Shown here: piece after piece, positions 53,950-64,000 of the stretch
How the letters are laid out: every line of letters begins with the position of its first letter
Position numbering within the stretch: the stretch's first letter is position 1
Source of the DNA: Mesostigma viride
Lineage: Eukaryota > Streptophyta > Mesostigmatophyceae > Mesostigmatales > Mesostigmataceae
Assembly (NCBI GenBank): GCA_009746045.1
Contig: RPFO01001991.1
Coordinates: 36,549 to 100,548, forward strand
Length of the DNA stretch: 64,000 bases
Direction: 5' to 3'
Notes under the pieces: model-generated
What the model was told of the DNA's origin: nothing
Seen by the model: only the letters and a program-made list of their open reading frames with translations
Databases searched by the model: none
Translations under genes and position numbers: made by a program

Positions 53950-54240
53950 TTAATGAGTTAGGTTACATCCAGCACGTTGGCAATGTCGACATGATCGGCC
54001 AGCAACTGCATGACAGACCTCAGCTGGGCGGCCGTCACCCAGTCCTCGGTACCAAGACCTGTTCGACTGCACCCACTGCCTCTGCGAGGCCGGTGCACTT
54101 GGCGAGCAGAGTGGCGAGGTGTTTCTTCTTGGTGCTGAAGGCGACTGGCGCGTGCCTAGCCGCAGCAGCGCGCGGCGTGGGCGTCCCGTCCTCCTCGCGC
54201 GCTGCCTGCCTTGTTGTTGACTTGCGCCCCTTCGGCATTG
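53950..54240 (-). pseudogene. Frameshifted small ORF of unknown family
   Basis: From Met at 54,238 the minus-strand frame reads MPKGRKSTTRQAAREEDG, then STKKKHLATLLAKCTGLAEA and VGAVEQVL. After a shift near 54,060 it continues WVTAAQLRSVMQLLADH and VDIANVLDVT, with a stop near 53,965. Both halves have the look of a helical, charged coding sequence, so one lesion in a real gene fragment is more likely than chance. No family is recognised. The frame begins next to a partial cassette at 54,330. Confidence 0.4.
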
Positions 54241-54329
54241 ATGCTCAGGGCCAGAAATTAGCTCCAACAGTGAAGGTTCGTCAACCCAGAGATTCGTTTC
54301 CCCTGGCTTGCGGTCGCCGCCCTTGTGAA

Positions 54330-54760
54330 AAGAAAAGAGGCTGGCCTTAGCTAGGTGGGCTTGCTTTTGTCTGTTTTGCTTGTCACGCGGCCTTGGCCCG
54401 GACGGCATTTTTTGGCCACGCAAATTTTGTGCTGAACAAATGACGCGAATTGCCGTTCTATCTGACGGTGGCTTACGCAAGTTTGCCAGGAGCCTTAGGT
54501 CACATATTGCGTGAGATAAAAGTCTGAGGTCTAGGTAATCACTACGTCACTAACCAAGAACCTAACAGTGGCAGGATTGCATCGCGAGGCAGCTCGTGCC
54601 ACCTGGCCAGGAAACTGGCCAAATCATAGCCACCGCGCTATGGATCAGGCCACACCGGTCTCAAAACTTATGTCACGTGAGCCCTATAACCTAGCCGTAG
54701 TGGCCACCCTTCCTCCTCATTCTAAAGAAACTATGTTCAGGGAACCACAAAATGAAGTTA
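54330..54760 (+). repeat. Partial LRR cassette tail without exon
   Basis: TAGGTGGGCTTGCTTTTGTC, CACGCGGCCTTGGCCCGGAC and GTGCCACCTGGCCAGG match the end of cassette 1 (660-1,060). The LRR exon and everything before it are absent. Confidence 0.65.
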
Positions 54761-55631
54761 CTCGTAGACTGCGACGTGAGCAAGTCCTCAGTCCCCAAGT
54801 CCTCAGTGGGATGATAATGGAAAGGGGGGGGTGGATCTCGCTATCTAGCTTCTGGTGACAGGGTTGCGGGCACCATGGCCCAAATCACTATGCTTGCCGA
54901 CTTTGGTCACATGCGTAAACCCCACCTACTTGGGGGAGGTGTCCATCATGACTACCTGTCACCTATCTTTTCGAGCCATTTGCCTCCATATTACAGACAG
55001 ACCTGGAGGCTGCCCAGGCGTGAGCTTGTTCCTCCTACATATGGTAGCACATGTCTAATCCCAGCCTATCACGAAAAGTCCAGCGGCGACCTTGCCGCGC
55101 GCGGCCAGGGGCACGCCAGGTGAGAACAAAGCGCCCTGCCTGTGGGGGCTTGGGTGCCGGCTAGTCTATCTGATGTGCCTACCTGATCTGTGTGGGCCAG
55201 GTGCCTGGCTAGGGCAATTTGCCTGTGTCTAAGAACATGGGAAATAAAATAGAAATCTGCGTACAACTCCTTGTATGCAACTGTGTGGAATATTGAGCGC
55301 CCTACGGAGCACCTTGGTGACAGCTCCGTTGAGCCGAGCCTCCATCTCCTGCGTCAGCGTCCACGCTGTGTGAGGCTATAGTAGTACCCACATTCCCATA
55401 CAATGACCTCAGCCTGGCTTTATTCATTAGATCTATTTCTACAGGCTTGAGTATCTTGCTGTTGTATAAACCTAGTTATCTTGGGCTGACTGTGGTGTTG
55501 GCGCTCATACGTATGAAATTGTCCTATGTTATGGACTAGGTCGGGCCTGCTTATGGCCAGCCAAGGCCACACGTGGGTCAGGGTGTGCCAAGTGTCTTTG
55601 TTACGACACGCCTAGTTACAAGTGTTGCTAG
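54761..55631. other. Intergenic, no recognised content
   Basis: No gene, RNA or repeat family was recognised apart from a local duplication CCCAAGTCCTCAGT at 54,790. Confidence 0.4.
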
Positions 55632-55942
55632 TACCGTAGTGGTCAAAATTACCAAACAAATTATTTTGCTGCCCCAAAACAATGTGAAAGTTTAGGGTTG
55701 CGAGGCATAACTATTTTAACATGGTAGTTGCGACGCGGCTCTTTTCAAGTAAAATCGGAATTACTAAAAAGGCTTTTTAAGTTTGTGTTTAAATCTATTT
55801 AAAATTTTGTTTAAAATCTAATAGAAAGGTACAGTGGCATATGAACTAGAGCTTGTGTGCCAAAATAAAGCAATTCAATAGAAGTTTGCGGGTTTGATTC
55901 TCAAAGTATTTGACGCATTTAGTGATTTTGGCCGCTGTGGTA
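55632..55942. mobile_element. TACC-ended MITE, copy 3, 311 bp
   Basis: The left end TACCGTAGTGGTCAAAATTA and the right end read inward TACCACAGCGGCCAAAATCA form imperfect inverted repeats that continue for about 40 bases. The CCCCAAAACAATGTGAAA block is shared with copy 2. It is the shortest copy with both ends; flanking target duplication is not evident. Confidence 0.7.
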
Positions 55943-56597
55943 GGAGGGGGACATCCAGCCAAAACAGCACACTCACTCGTGTGTCCGACGTGGAGCGGAC
56001 TCCAAAAACGGGAAAAAATGTGTCCTGTGGCAGAATTTTTGCGATGGAGTGTACTCCAGGCAAAATTTTTAGGGCGCGCGAAGAAAAATTTTGTGGAGCT
56101 AACTCCTCCCGCCGGTCCAGCGCCTGGTTTTAGGAAAGGAGTGCGCTCTGGTGATCCCGCTAGCTCGGTCAGGCGTTTGATTCTAAGTGCAGGAGTCCGC
56201 TTTGGCCCTGCTGTACTTACAACTTCCGTTGAGAACTTACCAGTATTGGTTGATTCTAGGAAGACGTATCAACTTTCAGGCAGGCGTCAGGTTGTTGTTG
56301 TTGATTCTGACACCGGACCTGGCGTCAGGCAATAAGCATCGAATTTCCGCCGGCTTGACGTCATTCTTGAGTTGCAGACCACCGTTGCACCACAACCAGC
56401 CTGAAGCTGGAGCACTGCAGTACAACATGTTTAATCATCATTCAAATTCTTCTACTTGGAGAATATGCTAATACTATCGCTTACTAAGAGCTTCTACTAA
56501 GAGATTCTAAAAAAAGTGCCACGTGTCGTACAAGCCACGTAGCACGTAGCACACTCCCAAGTCGGTCCGGCGCAGCCTTTTGACTGACAGAGTGCAC
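55943..56597 (+). other. Open stretch with GVRF-like motifs, unrecognised
   Basis: The plus-strand frame to 56,335 contains FRKGVRSGDPASSVRRLIL, SAGVRFGPAVLTTSV and RRQVVVVDSDTGPGVRQ. The motif GVRF-x-x-(A)P also occurs twice in the repeated frame at 45,915-46,304. This may be another fragment of the same unknown family. Beyond 56,335 nothing was recognised. Confidence 0.3.
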
Positions 56598-57135
56598 TCA
56601 GCTATTTTTCACTTTGGCTGGCGCCGGGCGGCGCGGTAGGCCAAACTCTGGAGTACGCTCATGTACGATTTTAGGGGGGATGTCCCCCCTCCTGCTGTGG
56701 TTGTTAGCCCACTTGGCTGTGCAACAAGCGGTGCTTATACCGAACCGGTTTATGGGGGCAAGTGACACGGCCCTGTAGGACGCATGCATCGATTCTTTTG
56801 TTGTGCTTAATGTCCGTGGACATGAAATAGGCCAGGAGGTTTGGATCCCCTGGCAGCTCACCCAGCAGCTCTGCACCTCGCACTTACAGCCTTTGATACC
56901 CTTTTTGTCCTCTTCATTGATTTTCCTTGTGCATGGCTCGTACCCCTCACTCCTTGCCATGCACTGCCTGATTGTGTTCAAGGGATCGCCATAGTGATCA
57001 AGCGGGTCGGTTTTCGCCATGGGATGCATAATCTTGCACATTATGCCTACTGTACGCACAAACTGCCTAGCGGACAAGAATTGGTGACTTGCCCACTTAT
57101 TTTGGTGATCCGTTTGTCTGCTGTTGTTTTGCCAG

Positions 57136-59562
<2,427 letters not shown>

Positions 59563-59584
59563 GCCAGACGTGCCAGGTCACAGG

Positions 59585-60160
59585 TCCCCATGCCAGCAGC
59601 CAGCAGGGACCAGCACCAGCAGCAACAACAAACAGTTAACTAGTGTTGTTTTTTTTCTTCTGTGGCGCACTCCCAGGGACACCTGGGGGCTACAGGAGGT
59701 TTTCCAGGGTCACCGGCATTCTCCAAGCAACAGCCACTGTGGCGCACTCCCAGGGACACCTGGGGGCTACAGGAGGTTTTCCAGGGTCACCGGCATTCTC
59801 CAAGCAACAGCCACTGTGGCGCACTCCCAGGGACACCTGGGGGCTACAGGAGGTTTTCCAGGGTCACCGGCATTCTCCAAGCAACAGCCACTGTGGCGCA
59901 CTCCCAGGGACACCTGGGGGCTACAGGAGGTTTTCCAGGGTCACCGGCATTCTCCAAGCAACAGCCACTGTGGCGCACTCCTAGGGACACCTGGGGGCTA
60001 CAGTCTCCCCTCAGTACCATCAGGATAGCCGTGTAAGGGGGTGCCAGGGGAGTGTATCCGGCTATACCCTCACTAGCTATGGGAATCCCTGAGCAAGTGG
60101 GGAACAGGCACATTGTATGCAAGGGGGGTGTCAGGATATGCCCCAATATGCCTGACAGTT
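59585..60160 (+). mobile_element. LTR-element 3' remnant related to 18,638-21,309
   Basis: GTGGCGCACTCC, GGGGCTACA and GTGTAAGGGGG occur in the same order as in the end of the LTR-element interior (20,628-20,797). They are followed by a purine tract GCAAGGGGGG and TGTCAGGATATGCCC, the counterpart of GCAAGGAGGG and TGTCAAGAATCC at the 3' LTR start. Only about 30-80 bases of LTR remain. It lies immediately 3' of the root-cap-like gene, so it may supply part of that gene's 3' end. Confidence 0.6.
59664..60002 (+). repeat. 77-bp tandem repeat, about 4.4 copies
   Basis: Units begin GGCGCACTCCCAGGGACACC at 59,664, 59,741, 59,818, 59,895 and 59,972, exactly 77 bases apart, and are almost identical. 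The period is not a multiple of three, so the three long plus-strand frames are by-products cycling through the same peptides. It is a local amplification within the LTR-element remnant. Confidence 0.92.
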
Positions 60161-60212
60161 TTTTTATTGAGTGTGGCTAGTTTCGGGTATACCGGAACTT
60201 TCTGCTACCTTA

Positions 60213-60245
60213 TGTTACGGCCCAGACCTTTGGATGGGCGTAACA
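60213..60245. repeat. TGTTACG...CGTAACA palindromic module, copy 1
   Basis: 33 bases with near-perfect inverted ends (TGTTACGGCCCA and TGTTACGCCCA read inward). It recurs at 63,786-63,818, and the next 20 bases (CCTTCAA-AATAAGTCG) are also shared. Confidence 0.6.
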
Positions 60246-60667
60246 ATGCCTTCAAAGAATAAGTCGCATTTATGTCGTACTGGCCCACCGGGACGTGGGT
60301 CGACCTCGCTCAAACGCGCGCCAACGTGAACGAATACCAGCTCGCGTACAATGCGGATCACCTCGCTTACCCCGGGAAGATCCTCGAGGAAATTGGTGAG
60401 GAGGGTCGCCAGGCACTCCTCAAGTATTGCCAGCGGAGGGCGCAGTCGAGAGGGGTGGGCCCCAGCATTGGTGGGATGTGAGGGCCGCGACTTCCTCATG
60501 GATGGATTGCAGCGAGATGACGACGTCATCCCATCGGCCATCAAGGAATTGTCCTTGTGTGGCAACGCCGGGGAGAATTGGCTTTACTAACCCGTTGGCG
60601 AACAGGGGTTGGGACATAGTATCCCCATGGCCGATTTTGTACTATTATTCTCAATGGCTGACTGAGA
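60246..60667. other. Unrecognised, short open frames
   Basis: A plus-strand stretch at 60,272-60,481 reads YWPTGTWVDLAQTRANVNEY and PGKILEEIGEEGRQALLKYC, plausible as a fragment of coding sequence but with no family recognised. It may be part of the retroelement debris around it. Confidence 0.3.
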
Positions 60668-60763
60668 TGTCGCGTTTGCGTGCCATATCATCCTGGACTG
60701 GTCATTACCGCTACTTGGAATGCATCCACTATCAGCAGTAATCATGTGTGAGATATGCCACCT
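60668..60763. repeat. 96-bp direct repeat A, copy 1
   Basis: TGTCGCGTTTGCGTGCCATA through GATATGCCACCT, repeated at 61,963-62,058. Confidence 0.85.
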
Positions 60764-61961
60764 ACGGAAGATGATATGTGGGCTCTGCCCCACTGGCAGC
60801 CACCCGTTGCAAGAGCAGTTCCTACCGACCTTTATGACATAACGCTTAACAAGATTTGGTTATTCACAAATAAAATTGAGAATACATTTTAGCCAAAACC
60901 AATGTTCATCAACAAGAAAGACTGGCTTATTCCAGCCCCTGGCCTGCCTAGCTTCGAGCAAACAAGTCCGGCATGTCCAATACCGTGAACATCCGCTACC
61001 CGCTCTCCTTTATACGGAAGTTGGCCTTGTCCGGATGTATGCCAACACCCAGCCAACCGCTCTCATCCTAAGCTACCGACAGTGCCCAGGCGAATCTACC
61101 ATACTGGTAGTCCCTGCGACGACTGTCCTCGAGACAAATCCAAAAAGGCTTAACTTGTATGCCTATCTCGCCTCGACCCATGAAAACAATCTCGCAACCA
61201 TCACGGAGGTTGCGGCCGGATTGTTCTACTAGTTAATCACATGAAGACAACTGCGTCGTTGTGAAGTGAAAACTGAACGAACAACGACCACAATGGCCGA
61301 CTGTTCATCCTTTTAACCTGCGCAAGCTAACCTTTCCAACGTGACATCAGCCAGTGACGACCAAAATACGCTGAACAAGGTGCCGCAAATCTAGCATGCG
61401 CTTTTTAACGTTAGATCAGGTGCTTGCCTGACACAAACCAAATCTCATGAACAAATCTGTCCAAGCACAAGCTAAACAACTTGTAGATATTTTGCAACAC
61501 TAAAAAGCGCTGCCGCAATCAGAAATTAACCAGGCTAAATTGCCGGCCATCTCAGGCACCGCTGCTCAAAGCGTGCTGACCGTTCGCGACGTTTCACGTG
61601 TAGCCCTGGTCGTTCTCCACAAAGTCTGGTGTCCCTCGTTGTAGTCCTGGCAGAGCACGTGATCACTGGCCCGGCAGCCAGCCCAACATGCCTGGCCTGC
61701 CTTAGTGGCGCGCGCCAGCGCCTGGACTGCCCTGGTGACGACCGGTAGCCCAAATCCCCCCTTAGCCCACTGCCGCAAATGCGAACGCACTCGCACTTGG
61801 ACGAATTCAGAAGATCCGCCGACGATTCAGTGGACGCGTGATTACAACTGAGATCCGCGGCGTCAGTACCGGGCCGCGGTATAGCAACCCGCACAAGGCT
61901 GCGGACGTCAGAATTACGCTAAAATCTGAATTGCGGACGTGATAGATCACGGACGCGACAG
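60763..61961. repeat. 1199-bp direct repeat B, copy 1
   Basis: It runs from TACGGAAGATGATATGTGGG to GGACGCGACAG and matches 62,420-63,618 over exactly the same length. Two short frames (60,876-61,232 plus strand; 61,535-61,894 minus strand) are identical in both copies but have no recognised motif. The ends are not TG...CA and the flanks show no target duplication, so a simple LTR interpretation is not supported. Confidence 0.9.
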
Positions 61962-61962
61962 C

Positions 61963-62058
61963 TGTCGCGTTTGCGTGCCATATCATCCTGGACTGGTCAT
62001 TACCGCTACTTGGAATGCATCCACTATCAGCAGTAATCATGTGTGAGATATGCCACCT
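61963..62058. repeat. 96-bp direct repeat A, copy 2
   Basis: Second copy of the 96-base block that precedes repeat B copy 1. The local order is A-B-A-spacer-B. Confidence 0.85.
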
Positions 62059-62227
62059 CCCCCCCACTATTTAGCTCACAACAACGTGAGAGCAAAAAGT
62101 GAAAGAAAGGTGCAGCTCACACAAAAGAAGGAAGCCCAAAGAGGGCGTCATTCCAGGCAGCAGCAAAAAAAAGAAAAAAAAATCCAGCTGCTCAAAGATG
62201 CTTTTCCAGGATCAGCAACAACCTTAA

Positions 62228-62375
62228 CATGCATGCTTTTAAAGGCTTAGCAATAACCCCTGACATGCATGCTTTTAAAGGCTTAGCAATAACCCCTTCA
62301 ATGGCTTTTTACAGGGAAAAGCCTAACCTCTTCAGATGCTTTTGATCAAAGGCTAAGCAATAACCTCTTTCCACC
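62228..62375 (+). repeat. Short tandem repeat in spacer between B copies
   Basis: GCATGCTTTTAAAGGCTTAG followed by CAATAACCCC occurs twice about 38 bases apart (62,231 and 62,269). A diverged version, ATGCTTTTGATCAAAGGCTA, follows at 62,336. The rest of the spacer holds an A-rich block at 62,160-62,185. Confidence 0.7.
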
Positions 62376-62419
62376 ACTAGGCCGGTAGGCCTGACTCCTA
62401 ACAAGGTTGTTCGTTCAGT

Positions 62420-63618
62420 TACGGAAGATGATATGTGGGCTCTGCCCCACTGGCAGCCACCCGTTGCAAGAGCAGTTCCTACCGACCTTTATGACATAAC
62501 GCTTAACAAGATTTGGTTATTCACAAATAAAATTGAGAATACATTTTAGCCAAAACCAATGTTCATCAACAAGAAAGACTGGCTTATTCCAGCCCCTGGC
62601 CTGCCTAGCTTCGAGCAAACAAGTCCGGCATGTCCAATACCGTGAACATCCGCTACCCGCTCTCCTTTATACGGAAGTTGGCCTTGTCCGGATGTATGCC
62701 AACACCCAGCCAACCGCTCTCATCCTAAGCTACCGACAGTGCCCAGGCGAATCTACCATACTGGTAGTCCCTGCGACGACTGTCCTCGAGACAAATCCAA
62801 AAAGGCTTAACTTGTATGCCTATCTCGCCTCGACCCATGAAAACAATCTCGCAACCATCACGGAGGTTGCGGCCGGATTGTTCTACTAGTTAATCACATG
62901 AAGACAACTGCGTCGTTGTGAAGTGAAAACTGAACGAACAACGACCACAATGGCCGACTGTTCATCCTTTTAACCTGCGCAAGCTAACCTTTCCAACGTG
63001 ACATCAGCCAGTGACGACCAAAATACGCTGAACAAGGTGCCGCAAATCTAGCATGCGCTTTTTAACGTTAGATCAGGTGCTTGCCTGACACAAACCAAAT
63101 CTCATGAACAAATCTGTCCAAGCACAAGCTAAACAACTTGTAGATATTTTGCAACACTAAAAAGCGCTGCCGCAATCAGAAATTAACCAGGCTAAATTGC
63201 CGGCCATCTCAGGCACCGCTGCTCAAAGCGTGCTGACCGTTCGCGACGTTTCACGTGTAGCCCTGGTCGTTCTCCACAAAGTCTGGTGTCCCTCGTTGTA
63301 GTCCTGGCAGAGCACGTGATCACTGGCCCGGCAGCCAGCCCAACATGCCTGGCCTGCCTTAGTGGCGCGCGCCAGCGCCTGGACTGCCCTGGTGACGACC
63401 GGTAGCCCAAATCCCCCCTTAGCCCACTGCCGCAAATGCGAACGCACTCGCACTTGGACGAATTCAGAAGATCCGCCGACGATTCAGTGGACGCGTGATT
63501 ACAACTGAGATCCGCGGCGTCAGTACCGGGCCGCGGTATAGCAACCCGCACAAGGCTGCGGACGTCAGAATTACGCTAAAATCTGAATTGCGGACGTGAT
63601 AGATCACGGACGCGACAG
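62420..63618. repeat. 1199-bp direct repeat B, copy 2
   Basis: Equal in length and apparently in sequence to 60,763-61,961. The near-perfect identity means a very recent duplication, gene conversion or an assembly duplication. Confidence 0.9.
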
Positions 63619-64000
63619 AGAGCCCTGGGTGGACTGCCCAGCCTGGGCATTTGTCGCTATTGTGTGTTGCTTGTTTTGCTTACAAGTGCTTCGTTTTTCT
63701 TGTCTGTTTTGTTTGTGCTAATTGTCTTGTTGCGTGCGCCCCAAGCCTGGACGATATAGCTATCGTCCCCTGGGGAAGGGAGGAGTGTTACGGCCCAGAC
63801 CTTTGTATGGGCGTAACAATCCCTTCAATAAATAAGTCGAAAGTCATTTGTTATTCGTTGGGACTTTCAATAAAATTAAATTATAACATGCCTCCATTGG
63901 GAGATCATGTGGCACATATTCCTTGATGGATGGGTGGAGTGGAAGGAGCCGCGTAATCGAACTAACCTAACTCTAAGCTATCTAGTCTAGAAAAATCCTA
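63619..64000 (+). mobile_element. LTR-type terminus at window edge
   Basis: GGGGAAGGGAGGAG immediately before TGTTACGG looks like a polypurine tract followed by an LTR start. The TGTTACG...CGTAACA module (63,786-63,818) is shared with 60,213-60,245. The sequence after it, ending at the window edge, contains AATAAA-like signals (63,825; 63,870) but no second LTR is in view, so the class is inferred. Confidence 0.45.

Noticed and set aside
60763-63618. The two 1199-bp repeats as LTRs of one element
   Set aside because: The ends are TACGG and GACAG rather than TG...CA, there is no flanking duplication, and part of the upstream sequence is also duplicated between them.

Overview
The window is a repeat-dense stretch of a nuclear eukaryotic genome. 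Coding exons have GT-AG borders, and there is no bacterial-style gene packing. The transposons are of eukaryotic classes: hAT, piggyBac, DIRS-like tyrosine-recombinase (YR) retroelements, LTR elements and miniature inverted-repeat elements. Plant-type leucine-rich-repeat (LRR) exons of 72 or 69 nt with phase-2 introns, plus a protein resembling the green-lineage root-cap/VWD-like family, suggest a green alga or relative. This lineage call is an inference; no rRNA or organellar marker is present.

Layout. 0-2.1 kb holds an LRR cassette and an inverted dispersed repeat. 2.8-5.9 kb is a decayed DIRS-like element (RT, RNase H, tyrosine recombinase). 7.6-12.1 kb is a complete hAT transposon with a perfect 8-bp target duplication and a nearly intact transposase. 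12.1-17.7 kb is duplicated sequence with a TA-flanked miniature element, a fold-back element, two SINE-like insertions and LRR exon 2. 17.8-21.7 kb is a piggyBac transposase relic split by a 2672-bp non-autonomous LTR retrotransposon with equal-length 512-bp LTRs and a 5-bp target duplication. 22.4-45.4 kb contains three more copies of the LRR cassette, two YR relics on the minus strand, dispersed repeats, a compound GGGT/GGGC tract and a nested 2.8-kb insertion. 45.9-56.3 kb has a second, non-autonomous hAT element with the same terminal repeat, a 24-bp minisatellite and poorly characterised sequence. 57.1-59.6 kb carries the best host gene, a multi-exon plus-strand gene of the root-cap/VWD-like type, with 55 copies of GGCT in its first visible intron. 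59.6-64 kb is LTR-element debris and two 1199-bp direct repeats.

How the parts fit. Paralogous segments within the window act as empty-site controls for one another. They directly date and bound several insertions: the hAT element, the TA-flanked element, the fold-back element, the TACC-ended elements and the SINE-like copies. The most intriguing host-side signal is the set of five LRR exons. All are on the plus strand, all are in the same intron phase, and each sits inside a copy of one duplicated cassette spread over 45 kb.
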